From Sphaerulina vaccinii (Eukaryota; Ascomycota; Dothideomycetes; Mycosphaerellales; Mycosphaerellaceae): 64,000 nucleotides of DNA. The DNA lies in NCBI GenBank assembly GCA_022570795.1, contig JAKUDP010000018.1, forward strand, positions 310,001 to 374,000. Reading direction: 5' to 3'. Numbering within the stretch: the stretch's first letter is position 1; every line of letters starts with the position of its first letter. The notes beneath the pieces are model-generated. The model saw only the letters and a program-made list of their open reading frames with translations, had not been told where the DNA came from and ran no database searches. Position numbers and translations under genes: made by a program. Shown in pieces: positions 45,105 through 54,700 of the stretch.

Positions 45105-45471
45105 TCAGACTCCTTGCAGCAGTGCTGCAGCGAAGACAGAAGACAGTTCTCTCGTCGACGCCGGTCGGCAAGCACAATGACGGAGTTCCTCGAAGATGGC
45201 GTACTGTACCAAAGCTCGGGAGGAATCCCACTCCAGTGACACCCGCTCAAGCCACTTCTTGAATTCGTCGCCCAGATGAGAGGCTTTGTCTGCTATATTC
45301 TATCAAGACTCAGGAACGTATACTCTGTAACGATGCTCCTGGCCATACTCACATTTCAGTTCCACCCTTCCCCGGCTGTGGGTCGGTCTCGATGTCGAAT
45401 AGTTCGACGTCCTCTTGATTACATTGGGACAATGCGGCTAGCTCGTAGATGCAACCCGGACATGGCTCCAT
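45105..45471 (-). pseudogene. Small protein gene of unknown family with exons out of phase
   Basis: Exon 1 from ATG 45471 to 45353 reads MEPCPGCIYELAALSQCNQE and on to an acidic GTE, then a GTGAGT donor. The next open block on the minus strand, 45290-45105, reads DKASHLGDEFKKWLERVSLE and ends in a stop after AAALLQGV. Both blocks look like real protein. The TATAG acceptor at 45293 leaves the second block one base out of phase, so either the splice sites differ from my model, exon 1 uses another frame, or there is a one-base lesion. About 100 residues if joined; no signal peptide, no family recognised. It lies between the Cys-rich protein and the lipase, divergent from the latter. Confidence 0.4.
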
Positions 45472-45611
45472 AGACGGCGTTGAGTCTATGCTATGCAGAT
45501 CTATCCTCATAAGAAGCAGAACGTTCCTGGAGAATTTGCCGCTCATCACAGCTCCTCCCAACAGCTCGTCAAGCAAAACAAACCACGCCACGGCCACCAC
45601 CTGACTTCGAG

Positions 45612-46542
45612 ATGGGCATCAAATCACTCATCAGCTGTGTGCTAGCGGCCAGTCTGGCTGTAGCCAGTCCTGTGCACACTCGAGAGGCAGAATTGCTGGA
45701 GAGACGTCAATTAATTCCACCAAACCACAATGACTTCTCATGTAGAAGTACCACTCATCCCAACCCTGTAAGTACTGGATTACCCACAGACATATGGTGT
45801 ATGCTAACTTCTACAGGTGATTCTGATGCATGGCCTTGGGGCCACCTACTATGAGGATCTCAACCAATTGGAAACATACCTCAAAACGCAAGACTTCTGC
45901 ACTTTCTCGATAACATACGGCGACTATCCTGGCTTTCCATATGTCGGCGGGTTCGAGTATGTCAACGTCTCAGCCGTTGAGCTGGCAGACTTCGTGCGAG
46001 AAGTGCAGACCAAGACTGGCGCTGCGAAGGTCGACTTTGTCGGACATTCCGAAGGAGCCTTCCAGACTCTTTATGTCACGAAGTTCGAAGGTGTGGCCAA
46101 CATCGTTCAGAGGATCATTGCTATTGCGCCTCCAACCCACGGCACCACTTTCGCCAACCTCTATACGCTGAGCTATATTGGAGGAAATTTGACCAATGGG
46201 CTCGTCAACGCCGCCTTGAAAGGATTCGGATGCCGTGCTTGCACTGATGTTGTCACCAATGGACCTGCCGTGAACCGTTTGAACACGGGACCAATCGCAC
46301 AGCCTGGCATCAAGTACACCATCCTCGCGTCACGATACGACGAGTTGGTCACGCCTACATATACCGCATTTGTCAACGAAACCGGAGTCGAGAATCTCTA
46401 TGTACAGGACTACTGCCCCCAGGATCCAGTCGGACACATTGGCGAAGCATATGATCGCAATGTATGGGCAATTGTGCAGAACCGGCTTAGCGACATTGTG
46501 GCAGGGCCCAAGGTTTGTACCTATGGTTCTCCTGGCAAGTAG
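45612..46542 (+). CDS. Secreted lipase/esterase, alpha/beta hydrolase
   Basis: Two exons, 45612-45767 and 45817-46542, 49-bp intron with a GCTAAC branch site, phase 0; 293 residues. A signal peptide (MGIKSLISCVLAASLAVASP) is followed by a dibasic RR near residue 33 that may mark a propeptide. Catalytic marks: oxyanion region VILMHGLGATYYEDL, nucleophile elbow GHSEG with Ser130, a likely acid in SRYDELVTP, and His in DPVGHIGEAYD. This matches the class-2 (EstA-like) secreted triacylglycerol lipases of bacteria and filamentous fungi. Four conserved Cys in the mature part (FCTF, GCRACTD, YCPQ) would give disulphides. Intact, unlike its neighbours on the left. Confidence 0.92.
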
Positions 46543-46976
46543 GAGTCCTGCTCAATATTGGAAGAAATGCGCAATACATCAAGAAGATGCCGACTTTATG
46601 GCTATACCAGTGATTTGACTGCGTAGCGTTGTCATGATCTCTAGACTTCTGCTGACTATGGAACTCTCAGCAAAACGCCAAGCTCGATGAGGAGTGGTTC
46701 ACAACTGCTATTTGTGTCTCTGAGAGACAGTTCATGCAACTGACAACCGTAAACCAGATACGCTTCAAATGAGCAGCAGATGGCCTGCAAAGATCCGATC
46801 GATGGTGCATTGCAAACTACACGAGTCAGCACGTGCAGGAAGCCCAAGCCATTGCGTATGAGAACAAGGACCCTGAGGCTCGAACATGCATACAACCACA
46901 TCGATCTGCCCACACGACTTTTTACAACACTTCCTCCAGAAGCATTCTCATAGCAAAGTAAGGAGAGCGAGCAATC
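46543..46976. other. Intergenic region, lipase to reductase
   Basis: About 430 bases on which two same-strand genes meet; presumably terminator and promoter. Nothing recognised. Confidence 0.4.
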
Positions 46977-47990
46977 ATGGGGGACATTGGAGCAGCACCA
47001 GACAGCCCAACCACACTCGATGTGACCATCGTCCCGCCAGATGAGCTATCAATGACTTTCTCAGTTGCAGCTTCAGCAAGCAACGGCTCCGAAAGCTTCA
47101 TAGCAACAACGAAAGGCCCCAACTTGTTTGCCCTACCTTTATCAGCTGGCATCACTGTCTCCGGCGTCCTAGTGGACGACCCTAGCACAATCACAGCGCC
47201 ATTCCTTCCTGGTGACACGATTCTCGCTTGCCTCATACCACCAAAGCCATGCTTGCTCTCTGCTCACGAGGACTCACTACGGTTACGAGTACCGACTATC
47301 TCAGCCTTGGAACTACCTGGTAATATGCTACCCGAGACTGGCTGCTCTTATCTTACAGCCCTGATGACGGGCGCTGCTATTTTGAAACAAGAACTTCACA
47401 TTCCTATCACGCGGACGCCGAGCGCATCACCTAATCTCGCAGAGGATAGCGGAGTTGGAAGCTACAACGACAAACGTATACTCATTGTTGGTGGCGAGAC
47501 GCAGCTTGGAGCAGCAATACTTCAACTTCTACGGCGAGCTCTGCCTGAAGCCAAGATTAGCGTGACATCGAGGATGAGTGACCAGACACAGCTCCTGCAG
47601 AGGATAACACATATGATGGGCCTCGGAGCAGTCTGCTCAATAGATGGCGCTAGCGAGGATCTCACAGATCGCCTCTCCCCAAGTTTCCACATCATAATCA
47701 ATGCAGTGAAAGATCGACCAGTACGAGAAGATGTCATGGGCACATTAGACGGCATGAAGAGAACCTTAGAGTGCGGCGACATCGATGTCGAGGTTGCAGT
47801 ATCGAAGTTCTTGGAGGAAGAGTCGGATTGTGTCACTTCGCTGCACGAGATGCTGCTGAAGGCTGCGGATGTCTTTGATACATATGAAGAGCCGGGAATG
47901 AGCGTTGTTGGTCCTGATACTGATATTGGAAAGGTGAAGCTAAGAATGGATCGACCAGACTCTGGTAAAGTTGTGGATGTACCGGCATGA
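46977..47990 (+). CDS. Divergent medium-chain reductase / trans-enoyl-reductase-like protein
   Basis: Single exon, 337 residues. Shows the outline of the zinc-free medium-chain dehydrogenase/reductase fold: an N-terminal beta-rich part, then PGNMLPETGCSYLTALMTGA (the usual region before the Rossmann domain), a nucleotide-binding loop RILIVGGETQLGAAILQLL, and a second strand ending in SVTS. The loop is a weak version of the GxGxxG dinucleotide site. MMGLGAVCSIDG takes the place of the usual LGA-DxxID motif. It is shorter than typical enoyl reductases, ends in an unusual acidic tail, and lacks the catalytic zinc ligands. The family placement is an inference from these blocks; the substrate is unknown. 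A polyketide synthase, which such reductases often serve, is not in the window. Confidence 0.65.
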   Translation: MGDIGAAPDSPTTLDVTIVPPDELSMTFSVAASASNGSESFIATTKGPNLFALPLSAGITVSGVLVDDPSTITAPFLPGDTILACLIPPKPCLLSAHEDSLRLRVPTISALELPGNMLPETGCSYLTALMTGAAILKQELHIPITRTPSASPNLAEDSGVGSYNDKRILIVGGETQLGAAILQLLRRALPEAKISVTSRMSDQTQLLQRITHMMGLGAVCSIDGASEDLTDRLSPSFHIIINAVKDRPVREDVMGTLDGMKRTLECGDIDVEVAVSKFLEEESDCVTSLHEMLLKAADVFDTYEEPGMSVVGPDTDIGKVKLRMDRPDSGKVVDVPA

Positions 47991-48418
47991 GCAGATGCCT
48001 GGATCTTTTGATGGATTTATGTCTGATGATGGGTAATAGTGAAGTACAGCTCGATACCCAAGTAATGCATATGAGTACAAGATGACCTTTGAAATTGGTG
48101 GCCGCTCCGCAAGGTACAAGGATACGCGAAATGATGGGAGACCTGCGACCAGCTGCTGCACGTCGCGTGTCCGATGCGTTCGAACAAAGCACAGTACGCG
48201 GATCGAGCAAACGGAAAGGAATACCGAACCAGGAGCGAAGACCTCAGTTCTTCTTATTTCTGACTCTTCAGCTGACGACCAGGGACAGCTACTTCTCCCA
48301 TGGCCAGCGAAAAATCGGGTCTTTTGCCATTCCTTGACAAATTCCATCAAACTTCGATCAGAGAAGGTGCCATTGGCTTTTTCGTGCATGTGAACAAAGA
48401 TCTCAATGTGCAGTTCCC
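47991..48418. other. Intergenic region between converging genes
   Basis: About 430 bases. Frames on both strands are short and unlike known proteins. Nothing recognised. Confidence 0.4.
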
Positions 48419-48782
48419 TTACTTGGACTTCATAAGTCTGTACGCATAGACCCTCGAGGCATATGCTCCGACCCCTGGCAAGGCTACTAGGAAGCCACTG
48501 TTACCATCAGGCGCGTGGAATGTCTCGTCTGAGATGTCGCCATACTGTAGCCTCTCCTTGATAGCGTCGAGGTCTGCCCGAGAGGTGTTGGCATTGGTGG
48601 CGTCGATGTGGATGCCAATCTATATTTCGACATAAGTCAATTCATACTCGCAGCACGATATGAAGAGTACTTATATAGTAGACAGCAATATCCTCATCGT
48701 CACAATCGAAGAGAGTAGGAGCAGAGCTTGGCAACTCGTGGTCGAAGAGCTGGTTACGGTTGATACTGTGGTATGCGGTCAT
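48419..48782 (-). pseudogene. Small protein gene (about 103 codons) with an intron that breaks phase
   Basis: Exon 1 from ATG 48782 to 48671 reads MTAYHSINRNQLFDHELPSS, then an acidic DCDDED. A well-formed 51-bp intron follows (GTACTC...ATATAG, 48670-48620). The next block, 48619-48419, reads IGIHIDATNANTSRADLDAI, then GDISDETFHAPDGNSG, and ends RLMKSK-stop. The two blocks look like one small soluble protein, but with this intron the second is read in the wrong frame. Using a GTGCTG donor 14 bases further on would keep frame, at the cost of a weak donor and a 37-41-base intron. I do not recognise the family; no signal peptide. Confidence 0.45.
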
Positions 48783-49205
48783 CTTGATGTTGATATACTT
48801 CGATATATGTGTGAGTGTAATAAGTCCCCGAATGCGTGGAGGCCTTTCCCAAAGTAGAAAGAGAATGTTATATATTTTCGTTGCTATGCCAAAAGTGTAC
48901 AGTGGAGCTTACCTGGTTGGCTAGGAGATCGTCTATATAAGTACAGGCAGGCTCTTGTTTGCTAGATTTGCCATGTCAACAACGGCGGATCCAAGGAGCC
49001 AGAGAAATGACACTTGACAATTAAGTCGACTGCCAGGTCGATCATGAAAGCCACTACTGATCCCTTCACGAGGACATCACAAGTCTCCATTCCTGTCCAC
49101 GAGCTTCACCACGGCATTCCCAGCATCATTCCAAGCCACACCACCACTTGCCAGAATCCAACCCAACTCACTAGAAAACTCCAGTTCAGCTTCGCCGCGA
49201 CAAGA
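48783..49205. other. Intergenic region between two minus-strand small genes
   Basis: About 420 bases. The plus-strand frame at 49014-49358 is the antisense of the Gly/Trp-rich gene and is not coding. TATATAAG-like sequence near 48930 could serve the small gene on its left. Confidence 0.4.
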
Positions 49206-49494
49206 TCACCACCATCCACGGTGGGCCCATCCACCTCCGCCACAGTAAGGGTAGCCGCCGCCCCATCCGCCACTCCAGCCCCATCGATGGCGGCCAAAGT
49301 TCTGCTCAGCGTTTGTTGCTTGTTCAGCCTGTGCGGACTGCTCCTCTCGCACTTTTAGCGTTGCTTTGTCCTTTCAATATGTCAGTACATGGGATATCGC
49401 GAGGTCAATTAGGATGCTGTGATACCTGAGATGGAGTTGGAGCTGCAATAGCGTTGCCAATCGCGAGCGCTGCGATGATGAGCTTGAATTGCAT
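49206..49494 (-). CDS. Small secreted Gly/Trp-rich protein (77 residues)
   Basis: Exon 1 is 49494-49426 (MQFKLIIAALAIGNAIAAPT, a clear signal peptide), a 55-bp intron follows (GTATCA...GAAAG, branch-like TACTGAC inside), and exon 2 is 49370-49206; phase 0; stop TGA. After processing the peptide has a charged part (DKATLKVREEQSAQAEQATN) and then a Gly/Trp/His/Tyr-rich tail: RHRWGWSGGWGGGYPYC and a final WAHRGWW. There is a single Cys in the mature part, so it is not a disulphide-rich effector; the tail resembles cell-wall or metal/copper-binding Gly-rich repeats. Function unknown. It is below the size most automatic callers accept. Confidence 0.75.
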
Positions 49495-50311
49495 TCTGAC
49501 CAAGAAGACTTGATTTGGTTTGTATAGGCTGCTGTCGTCGTACTTGCCTGGTTCTAGTGTTGTGTCTTGTCGTGAGGCATAGTCGAAATCCTTATATATA
49601 CTTCTCGATGGTTATGGCCATGAGTCTGTATGCTGTGAGGGCCTAGCTGCTGCTCCTGTGTACCGACTCATCCTAGGTTGCCAAGAGGGCAGCTTCATTG
49701 TAAAGTTGCGTGGACGGGTTGTGGAGCCTGTCTCCAAGAGTGACCTTGAACCAATGTTTGTCAGTTATTACGGATTGAGGTCAATGAAACGGGCTCTGAC
49801 ACGAGTGCAGTGTGTCATCTCCAGATGTTTGATCTTAAGCTTAGAAGATGTGGATCTATACCATGCTCCATAGCGTTGAACTATGCTAGATCTTGATCTT
49901 GCGTTGCTGAACGCGTGTCAAGTCATCAAAGAAGGTATCGTGGAAATGACTCAGACAGAGTCCGCACTTCGCACCTCGTCTCCAGATTCCGTGCGGTATG
50001 CAGCTTGCGACAGAGCTGTGAAGAGAAATGACAAGGTTGCCCATGGTCTGTCTGTGCAGACCTGTTGAGCACAAATACGAAAGTGCCATAGTCCTGTGGT
50101 GTAGCAAGAGATCTAAGTGGCTATCGATAGCTTCCGTTGGTGTTGGTGCTTGTTGTCTTGCATGCGCTTCGCCATCGTCGCAAGAGAAATGAGCGACTTC
50201 AGGTACCGGATGAAGTGATCATGAAGGAGTATGAAGTCTGCTTGACCTAGTCAGTGGCACATCTTCTTCAACAATCAGTTTCAGACTCAGTCTTACAGAG
50301 GCCACTCGACT
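49495..50311. other. Gene-free region upstream of the Gly/Trp-rich gene
   Basis: About 820 bases. A TATATATAC sequence at about 49595 lies some 100 bases upstream of the 49494 start and is a reasonable TATA element. No coding exon recognised. Confidence 0.45.
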
Positions 50312-50737
50312 CTAGTCTTCGTTCTGCACATATGCATATTGACTCTCCATTGCCGCCAAGATGGCTCGATCCTTTTCCAGTATTGCTTCCTGAGCTGCTA
50401 TCTTCTCCCTGAGGAGCAACATGATCGACTGTTCCTTCGCTTTGATGTACAGGCTGTCGGTGGCCTGGTCTCTCCTTGGCCGCTGGTCATGTTGTGATTG
50501 TGAGTTTCGTCCAAAAGCTGCAGTACGTTCTTCTGCAAAGCTTCTTCTACTGTTTGAGTATCCTCTTGCGGCGTCTGTCGTGATCCTCGCTACAGGTCTG
50601 ATTGACATAACCGGTAGGTTGAGCGTGATCTTAGGAACAACAGACATGACGCTGTTACGTCGATCGTGAGAGAGTCTTGGTTGTACCTCTGACTCGAAAG
50701 ACACGCTTTTCGGTCTCTTCTGTTTGTCGGCACCCAT
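50312..50737 (-). CDS. Small coiled-coil protein, unknown function
   Basis: Single open frame of 141 residues from ATG 50737. The N-terminus is basic (MGADKQKRPKSVSFESEVQP), the middle is Arg/Ser/Gln-rich and low-complexity, and the last 45 residues (KAKEQSIMLLLREKIAAQEA, then KDRAILAAMESQ) form a strong predicted amphipathic helix or coiled coil. No signal peptide and no known domain. It might be a lone exon of a larger gene; no neighbouring exon was found. Kept because composition is biased in the way of a real protein. Confidence 0.5.
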   Translation of the reverse strand: MGADKQKRPKSVSFESEVQPRLSHDRRNSVMSVVPKITLNLPVMSIRPVARITTDAARGYSNSRRSFAEERTAAFGRNSQSQHDQRPRRDQATDSLYIKAKEQSIMLLLREKIAAQEAILEKDRAILAAMESQYAYVQNED

Positions 50738-51107
50738 GCTGCCTCTGAGTCGTGCGACCGGAGCGAGGAGCGATGCCCCTCACGGAGAATATCCTGGAGC
50801 TTCGGAAAGATGTGAGTTCTTGAGAGACAGCTTTCGGGCTTTGTACCTTACCACGGGTAAGCGCCCCACTTTTCACATGGAAAGCTAGATGTTGCGGTGA
50901 GCATTACCTTTCTGCGACATGCAAGCTGCACAAAGGTTTTAGCAACAACCTAAAGAAGCCTTATGATGGACAATTATTGCATTAGTGAAAGCGACTTCAA
51001 CTAGTGCGCGTATTGATTCCGTAGCTGTCGGCCTGAGGTTTTGAAGTACGCTTTGCGAAGCACAAATGTTCTCGCCTGTCATATGTGATGCACAACGTTA
51101 ACGCCTC
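50738..51107. other. Intergenic region
   Basis: About 370 bases between the start of the coiled-coil gene and the 3' end of the CVNH gene. Nothing recognised. Confidence 0.4.
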
Positions 51108-52202
51108 TCACAAAAGCATCAGTCTGCCGTCTTCGTTCGTGATACGCTCGTTCAAGTCGACCTTGTTGTACATCCACCCGCCTCGGCCGTCACCTAGTTC
51201 TGCCTCCAGGCAGTTGCCATTGTTGGTAAGTCGGATATGCCTGGCACTATCGGCAAAGTTACCGCCTCTCGCCCAGTGCATCCGGCCATTCGTATTTGTG
51301 AAAACGTCGTTCAAATCAATGGCGGTGCGCTGGAAGTGGCCATGTGTGTTAGCAGACTCAGCTACTAACGTAGAACGACCCTCAAGGTAGACATTACGAC
51401 TCGATGCATGGAAGTTTCCAGCCATGGTAGACATACCATGCTTCTTCTTTCTCTTGCTAGAGTCAGAATCGGACGAGCTGCTGCTGGAGCTACTGGAGCT
51501 GGATCCTCGGCGAGAGCGTGGCTTCTTATGCTTCTTGTCCTTTTTGCCTTTCTTCATACGATCTTCAAGGAAGGAGCCAGCGACCGCGCCTCCTATGCCG
51601 CCGAGTATCCCGTGATTGATTTTGTGGCCACCATAGGCGCCGGCTGCGCCTCCGGCAAGGGCTCCCATCAGACCCCTCTCCTCTTCGGTGCTCGGGCCAG
51701 ATCCGGGCTGGTAGGGAGCTGCCTGAGCGTAGTGGCCAGCTGCATTCGGAGAACCATGTGATTGATCTCTGCCTCCGTATTGTTGACCATGCTGCTGTGG
51801 GTACTGCTGGTAGTCCTGCGGAGGTGGCGCCCCATACTGAGAAGCATTCCCGTATCCGTGTCCTGGTGCTGGAGTGTAGGCTTGCGCAGGACCAGATTGC
51901 GAATAGTACTGATTTGAAGCCTGATCATGAGGTCTTTCATGCCCATACTGCTGGTATGGCTGGTCATTCGAACCATAATAGGACTGGGCGGAGCCTTGGT
52001 CTCCATACACAGGCGGCGGAGGTGGCCCAGAATGCTGTTGATAAGGGCTCTGCTGCTGGCTATAGCTCTGATCATAGGTCTGATTCGGACCCGAAGGGTA
52101 GTTGCCATACTGTTGCTGCTCTTGGTTGTATTGTGGCTGCGAGGGATAGCCGTACGGGCTTTGACCTTGCTGGCCTTGGCCCTCGTAAGTGTTGCGCGTC
52201 AT
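51108..52202 (-). CDS. Q/Y-rich glycine-zipper protein with C-terminal CVNH lectin-like domain
   Basis: Single exon, 364 residues from ATG 52202 (MTRNTYEGQGQQGQSPYGYP). Three parts: about 175 residues rich in Gln, Tyr, Gly, Pro, a prion-like disordered region; a glycine-zipper stretch (GLMGALAGGAAGAYGGHKIN, then ILGGIGGAVAGSFLEDRMKK) like those in 17-kDa-antigen-type proteins; a Lys-rich then poly-Ser linker; and, from about residue 262, a CVNH (cyanovirin-N homology) domain with NFHASSRNVYLEG, TAIDLNDVFTNTNGRMHW and VDLNERITNEDGRLML. CVNH proteins bind glycans. There is no signal peptide, so the domain should be cytosolic. The open frame extends upstream of the chosen ATG (to 52415), but that part is leader-like. 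Confidence 0.88.
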   Translation of the reverse strand: MTRNTYEGQGQQGQSPYGYPSQPQYNQEQQQYGNYPSGPNQTYDQSYSQQQSPYQQHSGPPPPPVYGDQGSAQSYYGSNDQPYQQYGHERPHDQASNQYYSQSGPAQAYTPAPGHGYGNASQYGAPPPQDYQQYPQQHGQQYGGRDQSHGSPNAAGHYAQAAPYQPGSGPSTEEERGLMGALAGGAAGAYGGHKINHGILGGIGGAVAGSFLEDRMKKGKKDKKHKKPRSRRGSSSSSSSSSSSDSDSSKRKKKHGMSTMAGNFHASSRNVYLEGRSTLVAESANTHGHFQRTAIDLNDVFTNTNGRMHWARGGNFADSARHIRLTNNGNCLEAELGDGRGGWMYNKVDLNERITNEDGRLMLL

Positions 52203-52866
52203 GGTGAGAGAGTACTCTTCGATAACTCTGCGTGTAGTTGCTGCACAGGTAGTGAGGTCCCTAGAAAAAGAGATGAGAGTATAATGGTCTGATGATACTT
52301 GTACCGTACCGGCTTTTCCAAGGCCAGCTGAGAAGTCGCTGCACAGCCTCAGCCGGCGCTGCTGATCGAAGGAAGGCAGCAGCAATCGCGGATAGACCTT
52401 GCCGACTCTCTCCAATGAGCTTGAGATTGCTTACTGCTGTGTCCTGCTCTGTGATGCAGCGGATGCGCACAGCCTATCGAGCTCTCTGCGCCGCACACTT
52501 TGTCTCGAATGGAAGGATTGTGGTGGTGTCAGCATCAGGAGAAGGAGAAGAGAAGAGTAGAGGTGGCACAGTCACGGAGGAATTTGACGCCGACGTGCCA
52601 AGGAAAGGCCCCACACTGTGACAGGCTTATCGGGATAGCCTCGGATCGGAAACATCGATTGTTTCACCCCGGAAGATAATCTCAACACTTCGTCGCGCCT
52701 GCCACTTCACGACATCAACGCGAGGAGAAGCACAATCATTATTAGACATTAAACATTGCGTTCTGCCGAATGCTATGAAGAGAGACACCAAATAGTGACG
52801 CGTTCAATACCACTGGAGTGCCGCCGTCCTCACCAGGTTCAAGAACCGAATTTCTTCCGCACCAAC
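52203..52866. other. Region between the CVNH gene start and the oxalate decarboxylase 3' end
   Basis: About 660 bases, including the 5' leader and promoter of the CVNH gene. No separate gene recognised; frames here are short shadows. Confidence 0.45.
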
Positions 52867-54700
52867 TCACGCGATGATGAGCTGCTTCTCCTTCTTCAGA
52901 TGCTTCACAAAGTCCTCGGACACATTGAGTGCCTGAGCGACGTATGAAGCTGGTGTGAGAGCAAGCCACTGCGTGAGAGATATGTCGGCAACGCGGTCTG
53001 CTCTGAAGATCTCAATCCAGATAAGGTCTTCTGTATCAGAGGTGTTCTCCACGTAGTGCCCTGAACTCGTGTTAGTGAATTCACGACCGACTGCAAGAAG
53101 CGGAGTATCAGACCGACCTGAGTTATCTGGAAAGACTGCTGTATCTCCTGCCGCGAAGTCGAACGTACGCGCGGCCTCATTTCCTTGAGAGCATGTTAGT
53201 GCACTATCATCAGCGGTGGGGCATCTGGATTCTGATCACACCCATGAATATGGTCGCCCTTGCTTGACCTTGAGCGAAATAGACCCATTCCTGCACAGTC
53301 GGATGCCAATGCAGCTCTCTCAAGCCTGGATCGAAGGTGGAGTCAGCGAGGTCTCGCAGCTGGAATAATCACGATGTACGACGTACCTCCAGGCTTTATC
53401 GTCACCACGGACGAAGCTATGGTGGTCGATATTGGAAAGTTCCGACTATCGAAGACTTGTATGGTGCCACCGCCCCCGGGTGCCACTTTCGGCGCGACAT
53501 CCTGCATCTCGTTCAGCGACTAGGCATTTTCTCGAGTCATGAGCACCTACCTTGGAACGAATAACATATGAGCTGTTAGTCTTTGCGAGGTCACCATATG
53601 GATGCTCCACGGCCTCTTCTTTGGCTTCGCCTTGCAGGATCTTCGGGTTGCCCGTTGGCACATGGTCGAAGACTGAAGCATCGACGCCTGGAGTAGCATA
53701 AGCACTCATTGCCCGAGCACCTGACAAAGATATCGCTCACCGAAGTTCTTGGCCAGGATGTCTTTCGGAGTATGTGCCACCCAGTCATCGACATTGAAGG
53801 TGACTCCTGTGGCATCAAAGTCGCCATCGTCGAAGACAAGCAGGAACTGGGACTGTCAGTCAGCACTCGAACTGAGTTGTCCGGGTGCTGAAGCGTACCT
53901 CATTCTCGTCTTCAAGGCCTTGAACGCCATGCGCAACACCTTTTGGGAAGAACCATATGCCGCCAGGCCCAAGGATGTCGTACTGATTCTCTCCGTTCTC
54001 ATTTGTCGCAGAAATTGCAACTCTGCCTGCATAGACGAACGCCCACTCGGCCTGCCATCATTCCAGCTTCGGTCAGCTTCGGCACACAACAGTAGTCGAC
54101 GTTCCATGATACCCACTACTTTGTGCCAATGGAGTTCTCGAAACGCTCCCTTCTTCAAATGCTGTTGTGCTCCGGAGATGTCTTTGCTGGATGGCAGGTC
54201 CTGAATGACCTGCTCTCGAGCCCAGCCTCCTTTGTATAAATTGGTCTTGGAGTCCGAGAATCGCCACTTGAGATTGACGACCACTCCGTGGTCTGTTGGC
54301 TCTTGGCCGAGATTGCTAGGGTTCTCAACATCGATGATATTGTTTGTTCCACCTGGACATGATTAGCTTGTGCCTCTCTAGGGCACGCCCGAGACCTACC
54401 GAAGATGATGGCGCCCTTGCCAGTGTTCTCGTTGATCGGCTGTCCTTGTGCGAAAGCACCTTCGGAATAGCCTTCCACTGTCACATCAGGCCCAGTGGAC
54501 GAGAAAGGTTGCTTCGAAGGTCCAGTCCGTCGCTCCAGTACGGGTCGAAGGTGCTTCGAATTGATCTGCGATGGTAGCCCACGCTTGAAGTTGAAAGCAT
54601 TTCTGTGGACGACCGGTTGTTTAGGATCAGGAAGGACAGGCTTGGTTGCAACGACATTGAAGAGCGAGAGACTGCTCACAACAAATCGAATGACCCTCAT
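52867..54700 (-). CDS. Bicupin oxalate decarboxylase-like protein, secreted
   Basis: Nine exons joined in phase: 54700-54400, 54352-54117, 54051-53899, 53852-53741 (or from 53846, which fits the family better), 53687-53551, 53501-53387, 53325-53242, 53183-53118, 53060-52867; about 463-465 residues. Signal peptide MRVIRFVVSSLSLFNVVA. Cupin 1: ELHWHKVAEWAFVYAG with Mn ligands His175, His177 and Glu181, and His220 in PKGVAHGV. Cupin 2: ELHWHPTVQEWVYFAQG and DNSGHYVEN. Both metal sites are complete. The reaction of the family is oxalate to formate plus CO2. The lid between HTPKDILAKNF and FDDGDF reads DATGVTF instead of SENST, so the catalytic Glu of bacterial OxdC is not where expected; activity may be altered. 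A role in handling oxalate outside the cell is inferred. Confidence 0.92.

Noticed and set aside
36230..48000. A biosynthetic gene cluster (P450, FAD oxidase, lipase, reductase)
   Set aside because: No backbone synthase (PKS, NRPS, terpene cyclase), transporter or cluster regulator is present, and several members are damaged.
49014..49358. Plus-strand 114-codon frame
   Set aside because: It is antisense to the Gly/Trp-rich secreted protein, whose spliced model with signal peptide is far more convincing.
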